Shown: positions 11,311 to 23,678 of the stretch, piece after piece
How the letters are laid out: every line of letters starts with the position of its first letter
Numbering within the stretch: the stretch's first letter is position 1
Assembly (NCBI GenBank): GCA_008933995.1
Contig: WARS01000027.1
Location: forward strand, 1,390,501 to 1,454,500
From: Datnioides undecimradiatus
Lineage: Eukaryota; Chordata; Actinopteri; Lobotiformes; Datnioididae
Reading direction: 5' to 3'
Length of the DNA stretch: 64,000 nt
The notes under the pieces: generated by a model
The model's database searches: none
Seen by the model: only the letters and a program-made list of their open reading frames with translations
Told to the model about the DNA's origin: nothing
Translations under genes and position numbers: made by a program

Positions 11311-14045
11311 TGCTTCCCACCCATGGCCGACTCTATTTTGCAGATATAATGTGTGGGCGACGTCTCCTCTCAAGTTGACTTCCACACTGTTCCCGTCTCC
11401 TCAGTTTTTCAGCAGTTTCTCTGCACAATTAACCTTCTCTCAAATGGCAGTTTGTACCTCATGGCTTCACTTTCATTAATTTACATGTTTTAACCCTAAT
11501 TGACCGACTCGGCTGATGAAACACTCCTAAAACCCTGTGGGACGGCTGTTTTTATTAAAATAAAACTCAGATCTAAGACAGAAATGGTCTCCTGGGGATT
11601 TAATCCAGCAGTCCTGAGTCTGTGTTTCCATGTTTTGCATCAGTGCTAATGAAGTTATTTACTCAGTCTGAAGATGCAGTGATTTTACAGAGATTTACAA
11701 GTTTAAATGAAGCATAATTCAGATTTAGCCGAACTGCTAAATAACAAATGTGGCTTTTGTGTCCTGTGTAGGAGACTAAGGAGCTTCAGAGTTCAACAGG
11801 CCTGAACACTGTAAACAGGTAAAAGACAAATAACACTCACTCTCCTGTCTTTTGGCCTTTTCACACCTCTTTGCTAATCTGGCCTGTTTTCAGTGCTTCC
11901 CTGTCCTTTCAATAGATAATCTGCTTTCAGTCCCCTCCGAAGACTGATTTTTGAGACCAATTTTGTTATTTCAGAGGTGATTTTTATTCATTTAATCATT
12001 CAGTTAGACAAAAATCTGGAGTATTGTCTTTTATTTTGTTGTGTGCAAAGTGCTCTCTGGTGGACCAACTATATAACTATGTAATGTTGACACTGCTTCA
12101 AAATGACCTCCAACATACTGTTTCCTTGTTACTCACTGAACCAACGTGCGATGTATGAGTGATGATATGAGCTAATATTCGCGGCTGTAGTCATCAGTCA
12201 GATTTTGGGGCAATCAAATCATAACGAAGAGGCAGACAGGAAATACACGGGGGGATCAAACTGCGACAGATTATCCCAGTAAATTGGGTAAACTTTGACG
12301 AATGGCTGTGAAATGCATTAAGGAATGGAAAATTAGCAAACACAGGATGCATCCTAATAAATCTGGTGATTCTTGATGATCCTTGTCCAGCTCCTACCTG
12401 CCTGAATTCCTGTGCTATGAGGGTTGCTGCATGCTAACATGCTAATGTGTTGAAGGTTTATCACCTCTCCCACAATCCCAAACTTCTCAGTGTTAGTTCA
12501 TTACAAAAGTGGAACAGATGTATGAGCAGCTACACTATAATGGCTTTATTTAATGCTAATCTGCTTTTATTCTAGCTCAGTTTCCTGTTTTTGTTGCTGT
12601 TGGCTTGTTAAACAGTCATGAAAACACACAGAAACCTTGACGAAGTAAAGGTTATTACCAAGTTATATTATGATTTTTCAGTTCTCTTTTAAAAATTACA
12701 TCGTCGGTAGCAACTCTTCAGATACTGGTCCACAGTCCAGAGACTATTACCCCTTGTGGCATTAAAAGGAACATGCCAGACTGAACTTTGGGTTTTTTAA
12801 GTCTTATTCCCCTCCACTAGTGGTGAAGATGTACGAAGACCAACTTTTAATCACGAGTTTTTCTGTTGCGTAATGAATATTACAGCCTCGTGGGGCAGTT
12901 AACGCTGCATGTTGTTTTATTGATAAATTCCTCCGCTCAGACAAAAGAGCTCCCGCTTTTCCTTCTCTGGGCTGTGTCATATAAAATTCTCATAAAAACC
13001 AGTTCATTAAACTGGAGTTGCTGTGTCAACACATACTATTGCAGAGCCGCTGCCTAATTATTTGGCCTTTTAACACACACAGACGCACACGCAGACAATA
13101 ACCTCTTGTGTGAAGTCTTGCAGTGTGTATGTGAGTGTAAACACACGGGACGCTGTCAGGCTGATAAAGAGCGCGCAGGAAGGCGAGCCTGATAGCACCA
13201 CTGATACAGGAAGTAGTTCAGCTGTAATAATAAAGCATTTATGGAACTGTGCCGATGTTTATCACAAAGCAGCTTCCACCACAATGGCATGCTGGCTATT
13301 AATATTTAACCCTGTTTATTCAAAGTGATCCTGTGTGCTGTTTCCTACAAACTATAGAAGCTGGAAAGTCTTGGCTCAGCTGGTTTGCTTTGAACTGGAG
13401 GAGCTCCTCAGTTCTGCTGTGGTACCTACTGAAATGTATCTGTAGCATTGATTATGAATTAATATGAATCCCTGAGTACCATGTGTGATCCTGTTTACCT
13501 CATAGATTAGACGGTTTCTCATTTAAACAAAATAGCTGGTAAAAATGTGAATGCACAGCCTTAGTAGCAGACCTGTTTTGTTGGGACTGATATTTAGAAT
13601 TTACGATTCAGATGATTTTTAGTTCATATTTTAGCTAAAATTTCACAAATAACTTCATATTTTTGTGTTATGTTGTATGTATTTTTTAAAAAATGGACGC
13701 ATACTGAATGTTTTTTCATTTTGTTGAACACATATTAACTCATATAAGTTTAGGATTCAGTGCAGTTTAATTTATGATGTGTTGAACTCTGTTTCTTTGC
13801 AGATGACACCCTGTTATATTCAAATCACAGATACTGCCTACAGTCTTAACACTGAATGCTTTTAACCCCCAAAATAGTTCTGTTTAGAAGAGCGTGAGCA
13901 GGAAAACGGCACATGTTGTCTTTAACTGGCACATATGTGGTGTTTTGATATTTAAGAATATTGCCTTTAAGGCGAGGGCTGTTTGGAAGTGAAGCTCAGA
14001 TATGATGTGCATGTTTGTTTGAATGAATGAAGTGTAGAAGCAGAG
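11311..14045. other. gene-free stretch with possible conserved patch
   Basis: No gene recognised. About 13030-13330 has homeodomain-type words (CCTAATTATTTGG, TAATAATAAAGCATTTATGG, GGCTATTAATATTTAAC) in otherwise complex sequence, a composition common in conserved non-coding elements. Conservation itself cannot be seen here. Confidence 0.35.
12049..12063 (-). promoter_or_regulatory. CTCF-like motif
   Basis: The minus strand reads CCACCAGAGAGCACT, one mismatch from the core CCASYAGRKGGCRSY. CTCF is an insulator and loop-anchoring factor. A single motif at this level occurs by chance at moderate frequency, so this is a candidate only. Confidence 0.25.
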
Positions 14046-14216
14046 ATGAATCAGGATATTGTTGGGAGAAAGTCAGCAGCACTAAAAGAGGCGACAGCTG
14101 AGCGCTTTGAAGCACGGAGGGAGGAGCGGCAGAACAAAGTAGGTCAGATTCAAAAGAAAAATATAAATAAACTAAAGTTATACCGAGAATTTACTTACAA
14201 TATAACACATGACTAA
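14046..14216 (+). other. short charged ORF, possible exon (56 codons)
   Basis: ATG in a fair context (G at -3, A at +4) opens a 56-codon frame. Residues 8-31 are rich in Ala, Glu, Arg and Lys and would form a charged helix (RKSAALKEATAERFEARREE). The part after residue 31 looks like AT-rich intron, and a weak donor GTAGGT lies at the change (about 14142), which would fit a first coding exon. There is no pyrimidine tract upstream. I do not recognise the protein, and chance remains the likelier explanation. Confidence 0.15.
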
Positions 14217-14754
14217 TCTTTATTGCAGTGAATGTTATGACTGCATCCATTTATGTTTGTTTTCTGGCACAAGAACCACTTAATGAGAACTTTACCAGGG
14301 TTTCTCAGCCACATCTTGTTCACAGTGTTTGTCTTAACTCAAAAGCTTGTGGAAAAGGTTATAAAGTTGAGCCTGAGATGAGATTGTTTTGTTCTGGTTG
14401 AATAATCTGTTTATAAGTCATTCTTTTGTTTATCGGCTGCTTAGACTAAATTTAGACCCAGTATTAATAAAAATTTGATATGATTTCTAGCATTTTATGG
14501 AAAAATCTAATGACTTGAAAGCATGTTACACAAAGGATAGCAGATTGATTCATTAATTACTGTGGGAGCGCAGTTAGCCAGTGTTATTAGGCAATAATTG
14601 ATAATCAAGTTATTCGATTAAGATGGAAGCCTCCTGATTACCTTTGCATTGTCATGTCAGTGGATAACCGGTGCATGATCAACATAGATTTGACTGTTTT
14701 TATCACTTTTTTTGACGGCCATGTTGGTTAAACATTAAACCTTAGTGCACACGG

Positions 14755-14962
14755 CACACACACACACGCACACACATACACACACACACACACACTCCCA
14801 CTTTCCTCCGGGAGGCGTACAGGAAAGCTCGGGTTTGTTTTGTGGAAGGAAGTTCATCTTGTTTGCATCTTTGTTTCTGTGTGGGTGTTTGTGCGTCTCG
14901 GAGGGGAGCTGCAGCTGTGAAGGCTGGCTCAAAAATGTCAGCTACACACACACACACACACA
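14755..14962. repeat. two CA arrays, one compound
   Basis: 14755-14795 is a CA array with CG and TA interruptions; 14944-14962 is a pure CA array. The sequence between is unique. Confidence 0.9.
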
Positions 14963-17646
14963 GAAACAGACTGTCAGTATTACTGTCAACAAATTGTAAC
15001 AGTCCCTTCCCCTGCTCCAGAAAAGTCTCCCTTTAAAAGGCTCCGATGCAGATTGAGTATCACAGCTTTCAGCCGTCACAGCGAACACGAGCAACACTAT
15101 GGATGTTTTATCCGGTCCAGCGGGCCGAGGACTGAATTATTGCACGTGATGCACATTTAGACGAAGACTTTGACAACTCTGAATCTGAAAACTGCAGATT
15201 TATCCCCGGGATCCTGTCATCATTGTGATTTTTAAAAGAAGGCAAAGGGTTTCTCCATGTTGTCGTCTTTATTATCGTCAGGATCAGATATTTAATGCTG
15301 CAGCAGGAACGATTAACCAGTTGATTGATTAGCTGACAAATAGGCAATGATTTTGATGATCAAATACAAGTTGAAGTCATTTTCGAGGCCTGATGTGATG
15401 ATTAAACAAGACATTTGAGGTGTGATAAGCCTTTTCCACTAATTTCTCATCTTCTGCATATAAACAATCAATTAATTAATCAATTAATCAATCAATTGCA
15501 TCCCCTTTGTATAAATAATACATGTTTTGTCAGACGGATGAAACAGCTGCTTACACTGGGCCCCAAAACTTCATCTCTTTGTTGAAGTCTCATGTAAGGA
15601 GTCACATGAGTAAACTCAGCTCTAAAGCAGCAACTGATAAATAAATAACACCCCAAACAAATAAACAGAAAATAATACATAAGCTATATGAGATCAGGGC
15701 GGTGCAAGCTCGAGTAAACCACAAGCTGATAATCATATTGCAAACACAAATGTAGAGCTCCTCAAATGCAAATCACACACGTGTCAGGTACAGGTACCCT
15801 CACATGCGCCTGAAATGACGTCCCTTTCATTCCACTCAGAGTGTTTGTGTTTGCACAGCCGCTCGATTAACAGAAAAGCATTCTCGATTTCCCTCCCGTG
15901 CTCCGAATCTGCCCTGCAGGAGTGATTCTGTGGCACAAAGACTGGAAGCCTGTGCTTTAACATGGCGAACAATCATCCATCCAGCAGAGAAGCGTGATTG
16001 TTGTTGGTTTGCTGGACAGCAGCTTGACGCCGCGGCTCTGAGTGGCCCATCTGGAGGTGGACATGAGGGATAATACTGGGTCTTTGGTTAAACGTGGATC
16101 TATTTTTTTAAATTATTTTTATGTTTCCGTGAGTTTAAACATCCAAAACTACAAATTTACAACTGGTTTCTCAGATTTCTGTCACAACACCCAGGGGAAA
16201 CAGATGAAAAACAAGAATTTCTTTCAGTGATGTTATCAATCTAAAGACGACTCCTCATCCTTGAAGCCTTTTCTGTCTTGTATAAAATATGAAATACTTC
16301 CGTTTATATGTAATAAGGAGGATTCTGGTGCGACTGACATGTTGAATACAACTCATTAATGTTGTTATCGTCACTTGGTTCAGCCTCTGGTCCCTTTTTG
16401 CAGTAAAGGTGACGAATTAACCTTAATGGCTGAAAAACACATCACACAAGCCATTAAAGCCGTTAAATGACTTCTTAAGTAGCTGAAAAGGTTGATTAGA
16501 AGCTTAATTCAGAAACTCTGCATCCCCATCGCTGTCCCATTGTTATTTGTATGTTTACTTGACCACATTACGAACAAATGCATGATTTAATAATGTGATA
16601 CAAGGACTGTGTCAACCAAACCACATGCATGTCGCATTTTTGTACCTCTTAACTCAAAAAAGACAAGGAGAAACCTGTTAGCCTAGCAACATTGAGGCTA
16701 AAAACAACCCATAATGCACCACAGTTCATGTGCTGGGCTCACTTTGCAAAGCGGGTCCTGCTGGTTGGTTTAATTGCAGTTGCCATTATGAATCTTGCAT
16801 TTTGTCCATTTTCCCCATTTTACTGACAGACATCAATCGTTACAGCTTCTTTACCTGCTGCTAACAATATTTAAACAAAGTAAAAAACACCTCATGAGCA
16901 TCTGATATCTTAGTATTTGTTGTAGCACTTCATAGGATTATATATCTGCTGCAGTTAAAGCTACTGTATTGGTGATGTTTTTAATCAAGTTTCATGTTTA
17001 TCAGGACGTAATATTTAATGAATTTGACAAAAATAAGTGATTATTACACCTGTTTCTTTAAGGGACAGTGTAGCTGATGATTAAAATACTACTAACTGTG
17101 TGTAATTGTGATGTTTTGGGAGTCTGTAGCACTTTAAATAGCATAAACGTGTCACTGTAATGGGACCCCGCTGTAACTGCTAATTAGGCCATTACTGTAC
17201 TTTGGTGAGTGTCATGTCGTCAAATTTGACGACTGTTGTGATAAACTGATAATATCCTTCACGTCCTTCTGACATTTATAAAACCACAGATTCATAACAA
17301 CCCTGCAGAGGTGTCGGTTTTATGATATCAACCTCTTAAATGTTGTATTCGCACAACATTTGAAGCTGCTGGGAGTCAAGTTATAGCTGAAAGTCTCCGG
17401 ATCCTCTCAGAGTTTGATGCACAGCTCGCACTTGACAGTCCCAACTTCATCCCCTCCTCGTTAGACCTTAATATATGCTGGATATCGTTTGAATATTGCA
17501 TTATGACGGATATATAATTCAATATTTCATTGCATATTGTATGAAGCCGGGTGTATTTGAATGCAGAGACAGTAGTAGTGCCTGTGGGGTGACAGATGGA
17601 AAGGGGAGACTCAACAAAGCGGGAAAATGGCCAACAGATGACGAGA
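14963..17646. other. gene-free stretch, nothing firm
   Basis: 15466-15499 is an AATC/AATT-rich low-complexity run. A minus-strand frame at 15784-15972 lies in complex sequence and ends near a weak donor-like GTGAGG, but matches nothing I know. The rest is AT-rich unique DNA. Confidence 0.4.
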
Positions 17647-17652
17647 GCGCGC

Positions 17653-17700
<48 letters not shown>
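17647..17700. repeat. (GC)4(GT)23 alternating tract, Z-DNA prone
   Basis: Fifty-four bases of strictly alternating purine-pyrimidine: GCGCGCGCG followed by 23 GT. GC plus GT alternation is the classic Z-forming composition. A second GT array of about 20 bases lies at 17781-17801. Confidence 0.92.
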
Positions 17701-17704
<4 letters not shown>

Positions 17705-18153
17705 AAACACACAGCGGCGCTAATGATTTGATCAGATTCCTACAATAAGAGGTTGATTACGTCGGCCTCTGTGGCGGCGAGTGTGTGTGTGTGTGTGTGT
17801 TTCGTGAAAACTTTGCCTTGTCCGTAAATGTGCTGATGCACTTCTTCAAAATAAAAAGTGAAGTTTTCCTACTGCGCTCGACAGCTAATGGTTCATAAGT
17901 ACACAGAAATTAAGCCGCATCATTGGTGTCAAAAAGGGAACGACGGGTTTCACTGGACACCCTGGCCAGAGCAGAGAGTAGCGTAGCTCCACTGATTGAG
18001 TGATAAATCTGCAGTCAAGTCCACAACTTCACAAAAAAAAACCCCACAGTCCTGATAAAAACTGAAAACCACAAGTGTTTTCACAGCCAAGGATTAATGA
18101 ATCAATGTCAGACCGAGCGTAGCAATAAAATGGTTTTCAAACGAGTGAATCAG

Positions 18154-18300
18154 CATCTCTCTCTCCCTCCCGCTCTCTCTCTCTCTCTCTCCCTCCCGCT
18201 CTCTCTCTCTCTCTCCATCTCGCTCTCCCTCTCTCTCTCTCTCTCCCTCCCTCTCTCTCTCTCTCTCTCTCTCCCTCTCTCTCTCTCCCTCTCCCTCTCT
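18154..18300. repeat. 147-bp CT-rich tract
   Basis: Almost pure pyrimidine on the plus strand, built of CT with CCCTCCC variants and only a few G interruptions (CGCT). It is mirror-like enough to permit triplex (H-DNA) folding. Confidence 0.92.
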
Positions 18301-18470
18301 TATCTCACCTCCTTTATTATATCCCAGCATTCAGATGGGTACAGCACGAGATGAGAGAATCAGTTTGTATTGAACATGGTTGAATGCGGTGCTGATGAAA
18401 GCTCATGCTGATAATAGCTTTTTCATTATGTCCTTAGCCGGGCTTGGCATTTCATTTTCTATTGCAGGGA

Positions 18471-18520
18471 CGGAGAGCGAGCGAGTGAGCGAGCGAGAGA
18501 GAGAGAGAGAGAGAGAGAAG
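18471..18520. repeat. GAGC/GA tract
   Basis: GCGAGTGAGCGAGCGAG followed by about 10 GA units on the plus strand. It is complementary to the CT tract about 170 bases upstream, so the two could pair as a long inverted repeat. Confidence 0.9.
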
Positions 18521-21500
18521 TTGTGATTTTACTGCTGCTGCTGGTTTTTCGGGAGGGAGCCTCGTCTTTTGACTCCATGTTCGATTGTGTGTTTGGAATA
18601 TTGTTTTTCGTATTGCATTTCTGCTCGATTAAGCTCCACGGAGGGCCTGTGCGCGCGTGATGGATCGTATTTACCCCTGCAAATAGATGCAAGCGATGAA
18701 GAGAGATCAAACCGAAAGCAGCTGTTTGGGCGTGAACGTTCACCCCGTGACCCAGGCGGCTCGATCAGTCGCGATTTCACGGCTGCGTTTCCACCGAGTG
18801 TTGATGCTGGAGTGGCAGATCCGTGTCAGAGCAACTTGAGAAAGTAGATATTGAGGAGACGAATCCACGACCACGGCCACAAAGATACTGAAATAGATGT
18901 ATTGCGATGTTAGTCAGCTTTTAATATAAATATAAGGCAGCATCAAGAGCTCCGTCCATTATTCAGTTTGTTGGCTGGTTGGCAGGAAATGAATCGGCTA
19001 CTTAATTAGATAATTAATTAAATATTTGAGCCGTTTTTGATGTAAAATCAAAACTTCCCTGGCTGCAGCTTCTTAAAAATGAAGTTTTCTTGTTTTTCCT
19101 CAGTTTATGTCAATGTGAACTGAATATACTTGGAGATTTGGACTAAACAAGACGTTTTTAATGATTTATGGACATTTAGAAGGCAGTATATTAAAATAGT
19201 GGTTATTTGGAGTCTGACCTGTGTTTGTGCTAAAGCAGTTATGACTAATGGCGTCAATACGACAACGTCCAGAGCAGAGTTTTATGCTCACCTGTGATTG
19301 GTTGGTTCTCGTTAAACTGGCTAATATTAGCATTCAGCTAAGCTAGGCTTAACCACAGCGAGTACAGGTTGAAAAACGTTGGCTTTTGCCATGTTTAAAT
19401 AAGAGAAAGGGTTGAGTTGAAGTGGGACGTTCAGGTACAGTTGGGAAAATTAAATACCATTGAGGACGTCCAGTTGACTGAAACTTCACAGTGTAATGGA
19501 GGAATCACTGCGTTAGGTGGGTTACTGTGGAGAAATTCTTTGTTTTTGAGTCATTTTAAGAGGAGGCATTAAACCCGAGTCCTAATGGACGAGACCTTGA
19601 GAGGTTTCATCAAGGAATTCTTGAAATGTCATTAAAATCTGAGATGCTCAGTTTCGACATAAGGAAAATTCTCTGAAGCCACGCTGCAGAGATATTTTCC
19701 AGCATGTTCGACACAGTGAAAAAGTTGAGTAACAGACGGGGAAAGAGCATTTTTATTCACTGAAGTCACCGAAGCTGTCGGGGGAACTAACGGACAGCAG
19801 TGGAAAAGTCATAACTCGGAGACGAGGGGCGCAGCGTCGGACCAGTTCCCACACCCTTTTGGTTGCATCAGATTTGGAAATCGTGGGAGTTTGTTTACAT
19901 GGTCAACACCTCGAACTTCTGATCTGTGGAGGTTCCCGGTGGGAGAGGAGGGGTTCGATGAGGCTGGCGTCGGTCTAAAAGGGCAGCTCGTTACCATCCA
20001 GCCCGCTCCTCTCGGACTCCCTCGTTCTCAGAGGAATGTCAGTCACGTTGAGCAGAACCAGATGTGTTCGCCCCACCCAGCCAGCCGTCCGCCGCTGCTC
20101 TGCAACAGCTCTGTCTGATAAATGACATTTTAAAGGCTGATGGAGATATTTGGGGAATTTTGCTTTTAAGTTTTTTGTCATTTGTCAACAGTATTATTCT
20201 AATGTTGGAGGGAAAGCTGCCAAACTTGCACTTTAGTGACTGTAGAGCATTAGTTTCTGTATAAAACAGGGGCATGTGGGTGAAAGTCTGGACTGAAACT
20301 AGTTATAAAGCAGTTAATTGATCAGTTTTGCTAAATTTCAATAACCAGTTACTCACTGTAAGGCCTCTGTCCAGAAAGTGGCACAGCAGGCATCGATCTT
20401 GCAACTTTGCAAAATAGTCAATGACTGTTGCTGATGAGCTAATGGCTAACATGCTAACAAACTGAGAGCATGCTAGCGCCAGTAAATCATAAATGCTTAT
20501 TGTTAGGAGATTATGTACAGTTGGGTCCAGTATTGTTCATTTAGTTAATAAAGCAGTGGGAAAAGCAGTTAGCAAGCATTAGCTAGCTCGCTAACTGTCA
20601 GTTAAACTGTGTTGATTAGCTTGGTTGATAACAGGACCACAAGCTCACAGGTTTGCCAGTGACTGTGTGTCATAGTTTGTATCTCATTGCTCTTTATTGG
20701 AGCAGTTTATACAACAGTAATTCAAGATTATAATCCAAGATGGCTTCCTGCATTTTGTCCTGTTCCGGCTCCTCATTCCTTTCATGCTACGTGTGAATTT
20801 GCATGTTTTTGTTCACCGAAACTAAAATAAATGTGAATGATTTGCGCTGGCTTTCTTCTCAAATCCTCTGATTGTAGCTAATCTATTGCAGTTATTGTAT
20901 TGTGCTATATAATTTAGCCGTTTTAATGCAGATGAGTCGTCTTTAAAGGGTTTGATTCAAATTTTCCACTATGTCTTTGTCTGCCATTGAAAGTTCACTA
21001 CAAAGCACTGTCAGTGTAAGTGATGGAGGATTAAGAAGAAGAATTGCAGCTTTATTATTTGAGATTTTGACTCTTTTAAAGCTTAAATTGATCGATTAGT
21101 GGTTTTGATTAGGTTAAAAGCTAATTTTCTCATCTGAATCCATACAAATGGTGTAAATGTGGCCAACAGGGCTGCTGGACTGTGGTGTGCGTTCGGCGTC
21201 TTTCTGGTTATGAATGTGTGGAGTTAAGTGAATGCGAGGCAGGTCGGTGCTCAGTGAGGCTTCTCGTGGGAAATAAAGGAATATCAGCAGACTTCTTGCA
21301 AAGTAATGCTGTTTTATAAACCCTCAGAAATGAGTTTTCACGGGGGGAGATGGTGGCGGTGGAAGGAGGTGAGATACTGAGGGAGAAGAGGGAGGTGAAG
21401 CTGAGGAGCATGAGATAGAAAGATCCTTGCAAACGTTCGGAGACGTTAAAGACGCTCACATGTTGGTTTTGGGTCGGCGTAGCGTCGATTTGTGTGCCCT

Positions 21501-23271
21501 CTGTCTTTTTCTCATTTCCCATCTCTTCACCCCTCCTCAAACACATCACTGTAAGCAGAGAAATTCCTCCGCCAACATGGATCCATTTAGTTTCCACTTC
21601 ATCTCGGAGCGCATCCGTCTCGCCGGCCTTGATCGGAGCGTACTGATAGAGCCAGATTCAACATTTCCTGTCAGACCGTTAAACAAACTGCTGCAGCTCT
21701 GGTCGACTCGCCTCCCTCGTCCCCTTCCACCTCCACTTTGTTTGCCTTGTGTCCTCATTTCATCTCCTCTTAACTCCTCAGTCCTTCCAGCGGTTCCAGT
21801 GTTTTCTCACGAATAACTAATTGCCGTGCGTTTAATTCTTGTTAAACTTGTTAAATTACCCTCCCAGTTTGCATTGCTCCACGCAGTTTGACCAGTCTGT
21901 GATTGTGTGTGAAACATACGACAAACATTTGCTTTCATGAGGTGTATAAAACCTTTTTCTGGGCAGTTTCAGACATTTTTCAATCAGATAATTCCCCGTG
22001 TAAATCACCTTTCTGCTAATCTTAGCTGCTTTCTCACAGCTTCTTGTGTTTAAAGCCACACTTGAAAGTTTAACTTGTTTTAATAAATGATAAAAAGGTG
22101 TTAAGTGCCTAAAAGCACGAGTGTAGCACTAACAAGTGAGGAATTACTATTTATTCATAATTCAGTTTGCATCAACACATCTAATCACGGCTAAAGCTGC
22201 ACGTCAGGCACGTTGTTATGTCGACATTTAAGGTGTTCGTCGATTCAGAACTTGTGCACGCAAGAAAACATTCCCCCTTAAATGTCGTCAGTAGCCTTTG
22301 AGAGGTGCAGTGAATTAGCCTGAAGCTAGCTGATGTTAGCCTGGTGAAAGGGCGGTTAAAGGTCTGTCTGTTTATCTGAAGTTGAAGTGATAAACAGGCT
22401 CCTCAGCTCATATCTGAGAAACAGTTTATCGCTTTTTGGCACAGGGAAACAGGAAAACACGGACATATTGGGCAACATTCAAGTATCTGAGGCAACACCA
22501 GGTTAAGGTCACGACATTATGACATGTAGGACTTTAAGTAATGATTATTATTCATCTTTTCATCCTTAAATCATCCAAAGATGTTGAGAAACAGTTGAAA
22601 AACCCCTAAGATGTTCAGCTTATATTTATAAAAGACACACATAAGAAGCTGGAACCAGTTGAAAATGAACTGTTACACTCTTAAAAGAACACATAACGTG
22701 TCTTAAGACAGATCCTATTAACATATTGAGCTGATTTTACATTCACAGCCTCCTTTGTTGTGTTTTGAAACGTGCAAACTTACAGATCGAGGCAGGGGCA
22801 GACCGGCAACTCCTTTGCTCTGTTGAATAAAATGACAGTTTGGTGGTTTTAGATGTAATTTATGATATAATCGTTCAAACATTGTCTGACGGCAATGTGA
22901 AGAGGTAAACCTAGTCATACATCAACTTATATTTATTTATTCACTGGCTAAAATCAGTTTTGCTGCTGACTCCGCCCACAGCAGGACATTGCTTATCTCT
23001 GCTGTAGCTAACACGCTGACTGCACAGAGGACCCTCCTGCAGCCCCACATCAAAAACACCCGAGCTGTCTTTTTAAACCCTAATACCCCAGTTTTTGTGC
23101 CATCAGCGCTTTAATAAACTCTTAATTAACCAAAGTAACTGAAATGCAGAAGTGTCCGTCTGACAGTGGAGTCGTTAACCTCCTGAACTCTCAAACAGTG
23201 TCGCACAACTACTTTAAGACAGAGAGAGGGATTTTACCCTGCGTGCCTTTGGCCTCATAAACAAACTGATT

Positions 23272-23274
<3 letters not shown>
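18521..23274. other. gene-free stretch, several dispersed-repeat hints
   Basis: 18525-18840 is CpG-containing complex sequence with frames on both strands but no recognisable product. 19740-20130 is similar. 20380-20600 carries GCTAACATGCTAAC/GCATGCTAGC wording seen in dispersed fish repeats. 21530-21790 is pyrimidine-rich with a spurious Ser/Pro/Leu-rich frame. No gene is called. Confidence 0.4.
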
Positions 23275-23309
<35 letters not shown>

Positions 23310-23678
23310 TCTGATCTGGTGACACAAAGCAGAAGTGGTCTGGTCTGCTTTGGGAGAGAGCGAGGCAGAGATGGAGGGATGCAAACAGAGAGGTGGTGTG
23401 TTGTGTTTGGGAAATGGGTCAAGAGGAAGTTGAGGGAGTGTGTTTAAGTGTGTGTGTGTGTGTCTGTGTGTGTATGTGATGTTTCACAGCTGAGACCGTG
23501 TTGTCGGTCAGTGTGGGAATTCACTCTTTGTGTGTGTGTGTGTGTGTGTGTGTTGTTGACGATGCATAGTTTAATTCCACAGGGAAGCCAAAGCAACAGC
23601 GGCGCTGTTTCCTGTCCTAATTGCTTAAAATCCTACACAAATAAGCCTCTGCGCACACACACACACACACACACACAC
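23275..23678. repeat. GT, GT, GT, CA microsatellite cluster
   Basis: Arrays are 23275-23307 (GT), 23448-23476 (imperfect GT), 23529-23553 (GT) and 23654-23678 (CA). The last two are in inverted orientation about 100 bases apart. Confidence 0.92.
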
